64,000 bases of DNA from Isoptericola sp. AK164 (GCF_029643425.1 NZ_CP119106.1:1984001-2048000), one strand, 5' to 3'; positions 43,501-53,527 are shown, counted from the first letter of the stretch. The notes: generated by a model from the letters alone, not told the origin. Numbers and translations: made by a program.

Positions 43501-44612
43501 CCGACGGCGCGTTCTCCTACACGTCCTCCTTCGGCCCCTCCCCGATGGCCACGCACCGCTACCGCGGCATCGACGCGGCCGGGAACGTCGCCGACCAGCT
43601 GGAGTACACCGTGCTCACCGCGGGCGACGCGTACATCGACGGCCAGAACGACGTCGAGTACGTCGCCCCGGGCGAGGACCTGACGACGACGTTCACGCAC
43701 CACCACGCCGAGGACCTCGGCACGGTGCGGGTCACCTTCCGCTACGACGCCGCACGCACCGAGGTGGTCGACGTCCGGCCCGCCGAGGGCCTGGCGGCCT
43801 ACGGCGACCCGACCGTCGAGATCGAGATCCCGGAGGCCGACTCCGGCCTCGTCCAGGCCTCCGTCACCCTCACGTTCGACGGCGAGACGCCGGCGACCGC
43901 CGAGGAGCTGCCGCTGCTCGACGTCGTCACCCGCACCCTCGAGGACGGCCCCTGGTCGCAGACCGCCGGCCCGGTCACGGTCTCGGTGTACGTCCACGAC
44001 GCCGAGGGCGGGTTCGTCCGCACCTGGCGCCGCTTCGACGTGGCCCGGAACCTGCCGCAGACCGTGGCCGTCACCGGCACGTTCCTCGCCCAGGGCCTGT
44101 TCACCCCGGAGCTCGTCTTCGACCCGGAGCGTGACCACTCCGACGTCGGCGGCGAGGTCGTGCTCACCGCGCCGGACGGCACGTCGACCACCCCCCGGAT
44201 CACCGCGGACGGGACGTTCAGCGTCCACGTGCCGGTCACCACGGAGCCGTACGTCCTCTCCGCGACCCTGCCGGGCCACCTCGACTACCGCACCGAGGTC
44301 ACGGTCGGGCACGAGCTCGCCGACGGCCGGGTGCTCGGCACCCCGGCCCAGGGCGTGGTCCAGCTCTACGGCGGCGACGTGACCGGTGACGACGTCGTCG
44401 ACATCCTCGACGCGCTCGCCATCAAGGACGCGGCAGGCACCGCCGACCGTGCCGCGGACGTGAACGCGGACGGCGTGGTCGACGGCCAGGACCTGACGCT
44501 CGTCGAGCGCAACTGGCTGATGCGCAACCCGTCCGCCGAGACCGTCCCGGACCCGCGCGACCGCAAGGGTTCCTGGACTCTGGAGGACGTCCAGGCGGCA
44601 CTCGCCGGCTGA
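40515..44612 (+). CDS. Secreted S8 (subtilisin-like) serine protease with dockerin-like C terminus
   Basis: 1365 residues. Signal peptide (GITLGLALAGTTLVAPASGA), I9 propeptide (VEVIVQLATPPATTAL), catalytic domain with Asp216 (VLDTGIDYTH), His270 (HGTHVAGIIAG) and Ser597 (SGTSMATPYVAGSAAL), and a PA domain inserted at about 420-520 (VLVQRGAISFQEKMERAADKG as VLVQRGAISFQEK). Beta-sandwich modules follow (about 680-1270). The tail from Asp1288, DVTGDDVVDILDAL and DVNADGVVDGQDLTLV, has two calcium-loop repeats of a type I dockerin. Extracellular protein degradation is expected. ATG 40515 has a GAGGAG site; regulated with the divergent TrmB/LuxR gene. Confidence 0.93.
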   Translation: MSLHRRMLRPAGITLGLALAGTTLVAPASGAPSPDAADVAQRLTDAQRQTLTQAGDLSVPSTVVDTDIDTTSSEPVEVIVQLATPPATTALALAEAEGRELTGKEARAAVKASQQALDSLLKDTAAEDERRAAQRPSVRQQYTQAFNGAAVELPATDVEALAASDEVAAVWANDTWTVDLPETAAAAVGASAETDDVATLHGEGLTGAGVKVGVLDTGIDYTHPALADVYQGGYDLVDDDDDPMETTYADWQEAGGAEKDRNGNTYYTQHGTHVAGIIAGTDERGSWGAAGVAPEADIYAYRVLGPFGGGTTEDILAGMERALADGMDVVNMSLGGNVNDTQSPLSIAANHLTLAGVTTVLAAGNSGANGAFSLGSPAAAQLALTVGANDFAIEVATLGATVGTAGADLQLLARPTQDTIAELDGTTATIVDAGLGKASDYRYYDSGWQDVAAEGNVVLVQRGAISFQEKMERAADKGAAALLIVNNDPDEEHPPYYFGESDTYVPTFSVTTAQGAALTAAVADGAEVTFSGYGTTTTGGGNLADFSSRGPAKGNGDIKPEVTAPGVSVLSAIPAHMVDPENLDDHSTAYARLSGTSMATPYVAGSAALMLQHDEDLDPIELKARLMNTADPLDEDHSVFAIGAGEVDPYQAVHADTFLLTAEKASTLAQRDVTTATGSTPWSAASADDAEIGSDLSFGVHALGTELSDSRRLEIVNESTERARYTVDVVLDQGVGTRDAAAQGVTVSTKHQVQVAAGGSGTVRVDLDVPATAEAGTYGGYVVVTREGDDGEGYRVPFGFRLTETGFADFTFVKQVMTTNVTDVLAPQLEWGFALENHLRTVDFFVADTEGRDVGYIGSLDTVAAAEGVMYGPFGWIGGYYELTGDRDFPVSHALSTIEPGAHVLKVVGTDDAGRTFSESGTFFVDNTAPEMVVDREGDVIEVPSGESSYAIGGTLVDGETAAMRAAGLDVDQSANRFLAYTYSAFMPSDQIRPEADGAFSYTSSFGPSPMATHRYRGIDAAGNVADQLEYTVLTAGDAYIDGQNDVEYVAPGEDLTTTFTHHHAEDLGTVRVTFRYDAARTEVVDVRPAEGLAAYGDPTVEIEIPEADSGLVQASVTLTFDGETPATAEELPLLDVVTRTLEDGPWSQTAGPVTVSVYVHDAEGGFVRTWRRFDVARNLPQTVAVTGTFLAQGLFTPELVFDPERDHSDVGGEVVLTAPDGTSTTPRITADGTFSVHVPVTTEPYVLSATLPGHLDYRTEVTVGHELADGRVLGTPAQGVVQLYGGDVTGDDVVDILDALAIKDAAGTADRAADVNADGVVDGQDLTLVERNWLMRNPSAETVPDPRDRKGSWTLEDVQAALAG

Positions 44613-44634
44613 CCCCCCGGCGCCCTCCCGGCCG

Positions 44635-44665
44635 TGCCCCGGTCACCGTCACGGTGGCCGGGGCA
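44635..44665 (+). terminator. Hairpin after the S8 protease
   Basis: Thirteen-base arms (44635-44647 and 44653-44665) pair with one wobble around a GTCAC loop, 22 nt after the stop codon. Confidence 0.75.
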
Positions 44666-44717
44666 CAGTCGTGTCACGAACGCGCCCCGAGACGCTCAGC
44701 ACGCTTAGGCTGTGCCC

Positions 44718-45827
44718 ATGCCTGCTGCTGCGACCCCGTTGGTCGACCTCGAGAACCTCCGCACCGACGTCGACGCGGCGCTGCGAGCCCACCTCGACCG
44801 GCTCCGGGACGAGGCCGTGGGCATCGGCGCCGGCACCACCGCCCTCACCGAGCACGTGTCCACGCTGCTCGCCGGGGGCAAGCGCCTACGAGCCGCGTTC
44901 TGCTACTGGTCGTTCCGTGCGCACGGCGGCGCCGCGACCGGGCCCGAGCGCGACGCCGTCGTCCGCATCGGCGCCGCCCTGGAGCTGTTCCAGGCGGCCG
45001 CGCTGCTGCACGACGACGTCATGGACGCCTCGGACACCCGCCGGGGCATGCCGACGGCCCACCGCGTCTTCGCCGCGCGGCACGAGGACAACGCCTGGGC
45101 CGGAGACGGCGAGCGGTTCGGCACCGCGGCGGCGATCCTGCTCGGCGACCTGTGCCTGGTCGCCTGCCACCGCGAGGCGGCCGCCGCCCTCGACGCCGTG
45201 GAGCCGGCCGTCGCCCGCGCGGCGCGCGACCTGTTCGACACCATGACGAGCGAGGTGGTCGTCGGCCAGTACCTCGACGTGCTGGTGCAGGCCGAGCCCT
45301 GGGGGCTCGACCCCGCCGGCGACGAGGAGCGCGCCCGCACCGTGCTGCGCTCGAAGTCGGCGCGCTACTCGGTCGAGCGCCCGCTCACCCTGGGCGCCGT
45401 CCTGGCCGGCGCCGACCCGGAGCAGGTCGCCGAGATCAGCGCCGTCGGGCTGCCCGTCGGCGAGGCGTTCCAGCTGCGCGACGACCTGCTCGGGGTGTTC
45501 GGCGACCCCGCCGTGACCGGCAAGCCCGCCGGGGACGACCTGCGCGAGGGCAAGCACACGGTGCTCGTCGCGCGGACCCTGGCCGACGGCGACGACGAGG
45601 CGCGCGCGCTGCTGGCCAAGCACCTCGGGGACCCCGACCTGTCCGACGCGGACGTCACCGCGCTGCGCGAGACGATCACGGCCTCCGGGGCCGTCGAGGA
45701 CGTCGAGGCGCTCATCGACGAGCTCGCCAGCGGAGCGCTCGGGCGCCTGGAGGCCTCCGACCTGCGCTCCCCCGGCCGCGAGGTGCTCGCCGACCTGGCC
45801 CGGGTCGCCGTCAACCGCCGGGCGTGA
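44718..45827 (+). CDS. Polyprenyl (geranylgeranyl-type) diphosphate synthase
   Basis: 369 residues, trans-isoprenyl diphosphate synthase joining IPP to allylic diphosphates. First Asp motif LLHDDVMDASDTRRG (Asp99, Asp100, Asp103); second QLRDDLLGVFGD; the GGKRLRAAF region binds diphosphate. DDLLG as second motif and length resemble actinobacterial GGPP synthases near pknL (compare idsA2, Rv2173), so C20 product is likely but not certain. ATG 44718 is exactly 6 nt after TAGGCT: leaderless. It is the first gene of the block syntenic with Rv2173-Rv2196. Confidence 0.88.
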   Translation: MPAAATPLVDLENLRTDVDAALRAHLDRLRDEAVGIGAGTTALTEHVSTLLAGGKRLRAAFCYWSFRAHGGAATGPERDAVVRIGAALELFQAAALLHDDVMDASDTRRGMPTAHRVFAARHEDNAWAGDGERFGTAAAILLGDLCLVACHREAAAALDAVEPAVARAARDLFDTMTSEVVVGQYLDVLVQAEPWGLDPAGDEERARTVLRSKSARYSVERPLTLGAVLAGADPEQVAEISAVGLPVGEAFQLRDDLLGVFGDPAVTGKPAGDDLREGKHTVLVARTLADGDDEARALLAKHLGDPDLSDADVTALRETITASGAVEDVEALIDELASGALGRLEASDLRSPGREVLADLARVAVNRRA

Positions 45828-45836
45828 GGACGCCCC

Positions 45837-46217
45837 TCAGCCCATCGCCTGAGCGAGCCGGCGCACCTGCGCGCGCTGGCCGGCACGCAGGGCCTCCACC
45901 GGGCTGCGTCCGAGCGTCTCGTCCGCGGTGAACAACCACCGCAGCGCCTCGGGGTCACTGAAGCCGGCGTCGCCCAGCAGGATCAGCGTGCCGCGCAGCG
46001 TCTCGAGCACGGCCGGGCCGTCGTCGGTCTCCACTACGAAGGCGGCCGGCACCTGGAAGGTGGTGCGCTCGCCCCGCTTGACGCCGACGACGTGGCGGGA
46101 GGCGACCAGCCCCCGGGCCCGGCTGACGTCGGTGCCCAGCGCGTCGGCCAGGTCGGGCAGGGTCAGCCACTCGCCGACGAGGTCGTCCAGGGGGGTCTGC
46201 GCGGATGCATCGCTCAC
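45837..46217 (-). CDS. Rv2175c family DNA-binding protein
   Basis: 126 residues: a winged-helix part (EWLTLPDLADALGTDVSRARGLVASRHVVGVKRG, read in parts as WLTLPDLADALGTD) and the conserved C-terminal Rv2175c domain (GTLILLGDAGFSDPEALRWLF). In M. tuberculosis the homologue binds DNA and is phosphorylated by the adjacent kinase PknL; here too the neighbour is a Ser/Thr kinase gene, divergent. GTG 46217 is 6 nt behind TAGGCT (leaderless). Confidence 0.9.
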   Translation of the reverse strand: MSDASAQTPLDDLVGEWLTLPDLADALGTDVSRARGLVASRHVVGVKRGERTTFQVPAAFVVETDDGPAVLETLRGTLILLGDAGFSDPEALRWLFTADETLGRSPVEALRAGQRAQVRRLAQAMG

Positions 46218-46223
46218 GGCGCC

Positions 46224-46264
46224 AGCCTAGCCTCCGGGCCGCCGGACCCGGGTCCCCGTAGGAT
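46224..46264. promoter_or_regulatory. Divergent leaderless promoters, Rv2175c-like and kinase genes
   Basis: The minus-strand TAGGCT (46229-46224) is 6 nt before GTG 46217, and the plus-strand TAGGAT (46259-46264) is 6 nt before GTG 46271. The two starts share a 53-bp spacer. Confidence 0.55.
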
Positions 46265-46270
46265 CGCTGC

Positions 46271-48266
46271 GTGGCCTCCACGACGACCGACCCTCTGCTC
46301 GGCCGCCTGGTCGACGGGCGGTACGAGATCGTCGCGCGCGTGGCCCGCGGGGGCATGGCCACCGTCTACCGCGCCAGGGACCGGCGCCTGGGCCGCGAGG
46401 TCGCGGTCAAGGTGATGCACCCGCACCTCGCCGACGGCGTGGACGGCGCCAGCTTCGTCTCCCGCTTCCGGCGCGAGGCGCGGGCCGCGGCACGCCTGTC
46501 GCACCCCGGCGTCGTCGCGGTGTTCGACCAGGGTCTCGACGGCGACACCTCCTACCTGACGATGGAGTACGTCGAGGGCAGCAACCTGCGCGCCGAGCTG
46601 CAGCAGGGACCGCTGCCCGTCGGGCGGGCCCTCGACGTGGCCGCCCAGGTGCTGGAGGCGCTCGCCGCGGCGCACCGCGTCGGTCTCGTGCACCGGGACA
46701 TCAAGCCGGAGAACGTCCTGCTGGGCTCGGACGGCACCGTGAAGGTCGCCGACTTCGGCCTGGCCCGCGCCGTGACCGAGGTGACCTCGACGGCCAGCGG
46801 GACGATCCTCGGCACGGTCGCCTACCTGGCGCCCGAGGTGATCACGTCCGGCGGGACGAGCCCCGCCACGGACGTCTTCGCCGTCGGCGTGCTGCTCTCG
46901 GAGATGCTGACGGGCACCGTGCCGTACCCGGGCGAGCCACCGATCGGCGTGGCCTTCCACCACGTCCACGAGGACCTCCCGGCCCCCTCGCAGCGGGTGG
47001 ACTGGCTGCCCGCGGAGCTCGACCGCCTGGTGGCGTCGTTCACGGCCCGGGACCCGCACCGCCGCCCCCCGAACGCCGACGCCGCGGGCGCGGCCGTCGC
47101 CGGGGCCCGGGCGCTGCTCGACCCGGAGATGCTCGCCCGCCGCGCGGACCGGCCGGTGCTGCCGGCCGAGGACGACCTCGACGGCGACCCGGGCACGGGG
47201 CCCGACGACGGCCCCGACGCCCTGCGGACGGGGTCCGCCGACGCCGTCGACGAGATCCCCACGGCGTTCTTCACCGAGGTGCCCACCGGCGAGCACCGCA
47301 CCGAGCACCTGGTCACCGAGCCGACCCACGCCCTGGCGGGACCGGTCGGAGCCGGTCCCGCCGCCCCGGAGCGGACGCACCGGCGCGGCGCCGTGGTGTG
47401 GGCGGTGCTGCTGGTGCTGCTGCTGGGCGGGGGCGGCGCGGGCACCTGGTGGTGGTTCGCCGCCGGTCCCGGGGCCTGGACGACCGTGCCGGCGGGCCTG
47501 GTGGGTGCACCGGCCGAGGACGCCGGCGCCGCGCTCGCCGCGCTGGGCCTGGACGCCGAGACCCGGGAGCGGCACCACGACGACGTCCCGGCGGGCGACG
47601 TCGTCGCCACCGACCCGGCCTCGGGCGAGCGCGTGCGTCGCGACGGCAGCGTGGAGCTGGTCGTCTCGCTCGGGGTCCGGATGCTCACCGTGCCCGGGGA
47701 CCTCGTGGGCTCGCCCCGGCAGGACGCCGAGGCCGCCCTGGACGCGGAAGGGTTCGCCGTCGAGGTCGACACCGTCCACGACGACGCCGCGCCCGAGGGC
47801 GAGGTCCTCGGCACCTCGGTCCCGGAGGGTTCCCGGCAGCGGCACGACACGGTGGTGACCCTGACGGTGTCCGACGGGCCGGCGCCGGTCAGCGTGCCCC
47901 AGGTGGTCGGGCGCTCCGCCGACGAGGCCGAGGAGGACCTGGCCGCGGCCGGTCTCGAGGTCGCCTACGCCGACCCCGAGACCTCGACGGAGGTGGCCGA
48001 GGGGCGCGTGCTCGCCCAGGACCCGGAGCAGGGCACGACGGCGCGCCGCACGGACACGGTCACGCTGACGCTGTCCGCGGGTCCGCCGCAGGCCGAGGTG
48101 CCCGACGTCACGGGCATGACCGGTGACGAGGCCACGGCCGCGCTGGAGGAGGCAGGTTTCGAGGTCGAGGTGACCGGCCTGCTCGGCGGGTGGCTGCCCG
48201 CGTTCCGCGACGAGGTGCGCGAGCAGGAGCCCACCGGCAGCGCGCCGGTGGGCTCGACCGTGACGA

Positions 48267-48280
<14 letters not shown>
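46271..48280 (+). CDS. Ser/Thr protein kinase with four PASTA domains
   Basis: 669 residues. Hanks-type kinase: Gly-rich loop VARGGMATVYRA, ATP Lys47 (VAVKVMH), catalytic HRDIKPEN (from His141), DFG 161-163, APE in YLAPEVI. An acidic juxtamembrane linker leads to one membrane helix (VVWAVLLVLLLGGGGAG, about 380-400), then four extracellular PASTA repeats, each starting with a VP-x-x-VG/G pattern (VPAGLVGAPAEDA, VPGDLVGSPRQDA, VPQVVGRSADEA, VPDVTGMTGDEA), which bind muropeptides in relatives. Position matches pknL, but M. tuberculosis PknL lacks PASTA repeats. GTG start 6 nt after TAGGAT. It overlaps aroG convergently by 14 bp. Confidence 0.92.
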
Positions 48281-49631
<1,351 letters not shown>

Positions 49632-49645
49632 GGTGCCCGACCGCC

Positions 49646-50872
49646 TCAGTGCTCGGAGGGCTGCGCCGGCACGAGCGGCTGACCGAGGTCGGCCAGCAGC
49701 GCGCCGAACCACTCCTGGTGGACGTCGAAGGCCTTGCCGCCGGCGATCCGCGGGAAGGCGATCGCCTTGAGCTTGTCCTCGTCCTCCTCGTCGTGGCCGA
49801 TGACGCCGGGCTCGCCGCGCAGGGCGCACTCGACCGCCAGGTCGGTCATCGACTTGATGAGCCGCAGGTCCTCGGCGTTCGCCGCGGCGGCGCGCGAGTA
49901 GTACCCGGACTTCTGGACCATGACCTTCTCGGCGCCCAGCTTCTCGGCGAACTGCTTCGCGAACCACTGGCCCGGGTTGATCGTGTCGAGCTTGACGTGG
50001 CCGAACGGGTCGCGCTGGACCTCCTCGCCGGCCGCCTCGAGCTGGGCGACGATCTCGTGCATGCCCGCACCCTCGGACAGGAAGATGTTGACGTTGCCGT
50101 GCGTGTCCATGATCGCCTTGAGGCGCTCGGCCTCGCCGTCGATGTCGAGGGCCAGCTCGGGCAGGAACACCGCGTGCACGTCCCAGCGCTCGCGCGTGAG
50201 ACCGAGCGCGGGGGCGAACTCCTGGGCGTCGAGCCACGTGCGGTACTCCGCGGCTGCGGCGGCGGTCAGCCAGCCGCAGTGGCGGCCCATGACCTCGTGC
50301 ACGATGAGCATGCGCGGACCCGACCGGTGCTCGCCGATGACGTTCGCGGCGAACCCGGCGGCCTCCTCGGCCGCGGTCCAGGCGCCGAGCGACTGCTTGA
50401 TCGGCACCACGTCGTTGTCGATCGTCTTGGGCAGACCGACCACGGTGAGCTCGTAGTCGTTCTCGTGCAGGTAGGCCGCGAGGTCGGCGGCGGTGGTGTT
50501 GGTGTCGTCGCCACCGATGGTGTGCAGCACGTCCACGCCGTCGGCCTTGAGCTGCTCTGCGGCGACGTGCAGCGGGTCCTGGCCCTCGGCGACCAGGCCG
50601 CGCTTGACGCAGTCGGCGGCGTTGGTGAGCTTGACGCGCGAGTTGCCGATCGGCGAGCCGCCGAAGCGGTGGAGGATGCCGGCCTGACGGCGGCCCTCGG
50701 CGTCGATCTCGATCTTCGTGCCGGTCAGCAGGCCATGGTAGCCGTACTGGTAGGCGATGATCTCGATCGACGGGTCGAGCTCGGTGTAACGCTCGATGAG
50801 GCCACCGACCGCGGACGACAGGCACGGGGCGAAGCCACCGGCGGTCAGCAGGGCCACACGACGGACCGACAT
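49646..50872 (-). CDS. pfp: Pyrophosphate-dependent 6-phosphofructokinase
   Basis: 408 residues. Converts fructose-6-phosphate to the 1,6-bisphosphate using PPi. Motifs: TAGGFAPCLSSAVGG, TIGGDDTNTTAA (120-128; the second Asp replaces the Gly of ATP-type GGDGS and blocks ATP), GLPKTIDNDV (substrate loop with catalytic Asp) and HEVMGRHCGWLTAA. PPi use is inferred from the GGDD signature. ATG 50872 has an AGAGG site. It is followed at 14 bp by aroG and preceded on the same strand by an acyltransferase. Confidence 0.92.
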   Translation of the reverse strand: MSVRRVALLTAGGFAPCLSSAVGGLIERYTELDPSIEIIAYQYGYHGLLTGTKIEIDAEGRRQAGILHRFGGSPIGNSRVKLTNAADCVKRGLVAEGQDPLHVAAEQLKADGVDVLHTIGGDDTNTTAADLAAYLHENDYELTVVGLPKTIDNDVVPIKQSLGAWTAAEEAAGFAANVIGEHRSGPRMLIVHEVMGRHCGWLTAAAAAEYRTWLDAQEFAPALGLTRERWDVHAVFLPELALDIDGEAERLKAIMDTHGNVNIFLSEGAGMHEIVAQLEAAGEEVQRDPFGHVKLDTINPGQWFAKQFAEKLGAEKVMVQKSGYYSRAAAANAEDLRLIKSMTDLAVECALRGEPGVIGHDEEDEDKLKAIAFPRIAGGKAFDVHQEWFGALLADLGQPLVPAQPSEH

Positions 50873-50948
50873 GAGGGTGCAACCTCTCGTTGGGGGATGA
50901 ACAGCGGTCCCCATCCTACGAGGACCGCGCCCCCCGCGCGGCACCGTC

Positions 50949-51746
50949 TCAGCGCTCGGGTCGCTCCGTCTCCGGTTGCGGCGACGGCTCCGGGGCGGGC
51001 CGGCGCTCCGGCGTCCCGCCCCCCGGCGTCGGGTCGACGGGCAGCCCCTGGGCGAGGCGCGCCTTGGCGGTGGCCGCGTAGACGTCGACGTACTCCTGCT
51101 CGCTCAGCCGCATGATCGCGTAGACGATCTCGTCGGTCACCGCGCGCAGCACGAACCGGTCGTTCTCCATGCCGCGGTAGCGGCTGAAGTCCAGGGGCTC
51201 GCCGATGACGACGCCGATCGGCATCGGCTTGGGCAGCACCGTCCCCAGCGGCTGGGCGACGTCCGTGCCGACCATGGCGACGGGCACCACCGGGGCGCCG
51301 GACTCCAGGGCGAGCCGGGCCACCCCGGTCTTGCCGCGGTACAGCCGCCCGTCGGGGCTGCGCGTGCCCTCGGGGTAGATGCCGAACAGGTCGCCCTCGT
51401 CCAGCACCCGCAGACCGGTGCGCAGGGCGGCCTCGCTGGCCTTGCCGCCCGAGCGGTCGACGGGGATGGTGCCGACGCCGCGCATGAACCCGGCCACCAG
51501 GCGGCCGCGCAGCCCCCTGCCGGTGAAGTAGTCGGACTTGCCGAGGAACTTCACCTGCCGGTCGAGCACGAGCGGCAGCACGAAGGAGTCGATGACGGCC
51601 AGGTGGTTGCTCGCGAGGATCGCGCCGCCCGTCGCGGGCAGGTGGTCCACGCCCCGGGTCCACGGGCGGAAGGCCAGCCGGAGCCACGGCCCCACCAGCA
51701 CGTGCTTCATCACCCAGTAGAACAACGGTCCTCCTCGCGGCGTCAC
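50949..51746 (-). CDS. plsC: 1-acylglycerol-3-phosphate O-acyltransferase (PlsC family)
   Basis: 265 residues. PlsC-type acyltransferase of phospholipid synthesis: catalytic NHLAVID (His48, Asp53; the family pattern is NHxxxxD), substrate motif FGIYPEGTRSPDG, and VARLALESGAPVVPVAMVG. The tail is Pro/Glu-rich and disordered. GTG 51746 is chosen because a TATTGT -10 hexamer is just upstream; TTG 51755 is a longer alternative. The promoter region is shared with, and overlaps, that of the divergent membrane-protein gene. Comparable acyltransferase genes lie at this place in the mycobacterial block. Confidence 0.88.
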   Translation of the reverse strand: MTPRGGPLFYWVMKHVLVGPWLRLAFRPWTRGVDHLPATGGAILASNHLAVIDSFVLPLVLDRQVKFLGKSDYFTGRGLRGRLVAGFMRGVGTIPVDRSGGKASEAALRTGLRVLDEGDLFGIYPEGTRSPDGRLYRGKTGVARLALESGAPVVPVAMVGTDVAQPLGTVLPKPMPIGVVIGEPLDFSRYRGMENDRFVLRAVTDEIVYAIMRLSEQEYVDVYAATAKARLAQGLPVDPTPGGGTPERRPAPEPSPQPETERPER

Positions 51747-51751
51747 CGACG

Positions 51752-51761
51752 ACAATAGAGT
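51752..51761. promoter_or_regulatory. Overlapping divergent -10 elements
   Basis: ACAATAGAGT holds TAGAGT on the plus strand (51756-51761, 6 nt before ATG 51768) and TATTGT on the minus strand (51757-51752, 5 nt before GTG 51746). One site appears to fire both ways. Confidence 0.5.
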
Positions 51762-51767
51762 GTTCCC

Positions 51768-52334
51768 ATGGCTTCATCGAACCGGGACGCGGATCCGGAC
51801 GACCTCCCGGACGCCGACGTCGACGCCCGTTGGACCGACATCGTCGCACGACTGAGCGACGTGGAGCAGTCCGGCCGCGACGTCGCGCGGTCCACGCCGA
51901 CCGGACCCCGGGGCGAGGACGCCGAGGGGAACGACGACGCGGGCGACGCCGACGCGGGCGACGCCGACGACACGACCGCGACGCCCGAGGTCGCCGCCCC
52001 CTCCCCCGCGCCGCGTGCGCCGGGGCCCCGCGACTGGCCCGCCTCGCCGGAGGTCGAGAGGCTGGAAGAGACTGAGTCGCACTTCGTCCCCCCGGACCCC
52101 GCGCCCATCGGGCAGCGCGACCCGCTGCTCACCCTGGCCTGGACCGTCGTCGTCGCGGTGCCCGTGCTGACCGTGCTGAGCGTCGTGCTGCGCGCCGCGC
52201 TGGCCGAGCTGTCCGTGCCCGGCTGGCTCGGACCGGCCGCCGGCGCCGCGTTCGTCGCCGCCGTCGCCGTCCTGGTCTGGCGGATGCCGAACCGTCGCGA
52301 CCCCGAGGACGACGACCCCGGGGCGGTCGTCTGA
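51768..52334 (+). CDS. Acidic membrane protein with two C-terminal helices
   Basis: 188 residues. The first 110 are hydrophilic, acidic and low-complexity (DADAGDADD; repeated Asp/Ala) with a conserved-looking helix DARWTDIVARLSDVE; then VEETESHFVPPDPAPIG-like motif (HFVPPDP) before two membrane helices (TLAWTVVVAVPVLTVLSVVL; LGPAAGAAFVAAVAVLVW). HFxPPxP before helices is common in actinobacterial membrane proteins of unknown role at this locus. ATG 51768 is leaderless by the TAGAGT at 6 nt. Confidence 0.7.
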   Translation: MASSNRDADPDDLPDADVDARWTDIVARLSDVEQSGRDVARSTPTGPRGEDAEGNDDAGDADAGDADDTTATPEVAAPSPAPRAPGPRDWPASPEVERLEETESHFVPPDPAPIGQRDPLLTLAWTVVVAVPVLTVLSVVLRAALAELSVPGWLGPAAGAAFVAAVAVLVWRMPNRRDPEDDDPGAVV

Positions 52335-52355
52335 GGCGTCACCGGGCCGAGCGGC

Positions 52356-53300
52356 TCAGCGTCGGGCCAGGTCCGCGGCGCCCACGATGCCCGCCTCGTT
52401 GCCGTGCCTGGCGAGCTCGATCTGCGCCACCGGCCGGTGGCCGAGCGCGGAGAGCTGCGCCTCGTAGGCCTTGCGGACCGGCAGGAGCAGCAGGTCCCCG
52501 GCCGCTCCGACGCCGCCGCCGATGACGAACAGCTCCGGGTCGAGCAGCGCGGCCACCGACGCGGCACCCTCGCCGATCCAGCGCCCGAGCGTGGCCAGGA
52601 GCTCGATCGCCAGCGGGTCGCCCTCCTGGGCGGCCTGCGTGACGTGCGGCCCCTGGATGTCCTCCCGGTCGCCGCCCGCCAGCTCCACCAGGCGCCGGGC
52701 CGCGTCGGGGTTCGCCACGGCGGCCTGCCGGGCGTCGCGCACCAGCGCGGAGCCGGAGGCGTACTGCTCCCAGCAGCCCTCGTGGCCGCACCCGCAGTAG
52801 TGACCGCCCGGGACGACCCGCATGTGCCCGACCTCGGCGGCCACGCCCCACTTGCCGCGCACCAGCTCGCGGTCGACGACGACGGCGCCGCCGAGACCCG
52901 TGCCGACGGTCAGCATGATCATGTCGGTGGCGTCGTGCGCGGCGCCGAACCGGAACTCGGCCCAGCCGGCGGCGTTCGCGTCGTTCTCCACCACCACCGG
53001 CACGTCCACGTCGAGCAGGTCGCCGACCCGCTGCGCCAGCGGGTACTCGCGCCAGGCGATGTTGGGGGCGAACAGCACCGAGGAGCGGTCCGGACTGACG
53101 AAACCGGCCGCGGCCAGGCCGATCGCGCCGACCTCGTGCTCCCGGGCCAGCTCCGTGCAGGCGTCGGCGATCGCACGGTCGATGCTCGCGACGTCGTCGG
53201 CGGCGGTGTCCCGCCGGACCTTGGCCAGGATGCGCCCGGCCTCGTCCACGACGCCGACGGCGATCTTGGTTCCGCCGATGTCGACTCCGATGGCGTGCAT
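52356..53300 (-). CDS. ROK family glucokinase
   Basis: 314 residues. Phosphorylates glucose. ATP site GVDIGGTKIAVGVVD at the N terminus; sugar-binding/catalytic VVENDANAAGWAEF (Asp is the base); GTGLGGAVVVD; ROK signature around EVGHMRVVPGGHYCGCGHEG with the zinc motif CGCGHEGCWEQ. No repressor helix-turn-helix is present, so it is a kinase rather than a NagC/XylR regulator. The sugar is inferred from close similarity to actinobacterial glucokinases. ATG 53300 has a GAGG site. Confidence 0.9.
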   Translation of the reverse strand: MHAIGVDIGGTKIAVGVVDEAGRILAKVRRDTAADDVASIDRAIADACTELAREHEVGAIGLAAAGFVSPDRSSVLFAPNIAWREYPLAQRVGDLLDVDVPVVVENDANAAGWAEFRFGAAHDATDMIMLTVGTGLGGAVVVDRELVRGKWGVAAEVGHMRVVPGGHYCGCGHEGCWEQYASGSALVRDARQAAVANPDAARRLVELAGGDREDIQGPHVTQAAQEGDPLAIELLATLGRWIGEGAASVAALLDPELFVIGGGVGAAGDLLLLPVRKAYEAQLSALGHRPVAQIELARHGNEAGIVGAADLARR

Positions 53301-53527
53301 GCGTACGACCTCACGTTCGCTCGTCGGGGGCGTGGCGCGGACACGTGTCTCGCACCGGCGCCTGAGGGATCGGCGCGCGCCGACGCGCCGGGGACAGCCT
53401 ACCGACCTCCACGTGGCCTGCACGCACCGTCCACCTGGCGACCCACGACGTGGACGAGACTGGTCGGCGCGGGCGCTGCGACGCGGTATCGTGACCGCCG
53501 TCGGACAGCCCTGCCACTGGAGTCAGC

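Noticed and set aside
40479-44312. A 1277-codon minus-strand frame opposite the S8 protease
   Set aside because: Repetitive V/G/D/R composition with no domain; the plus strand has full subtilase motifs.
40515-44612. Phase or island boundary around the protease because of its size
   Set aside because: Composition and codon use match the neighbours and no mobile genes flank it.
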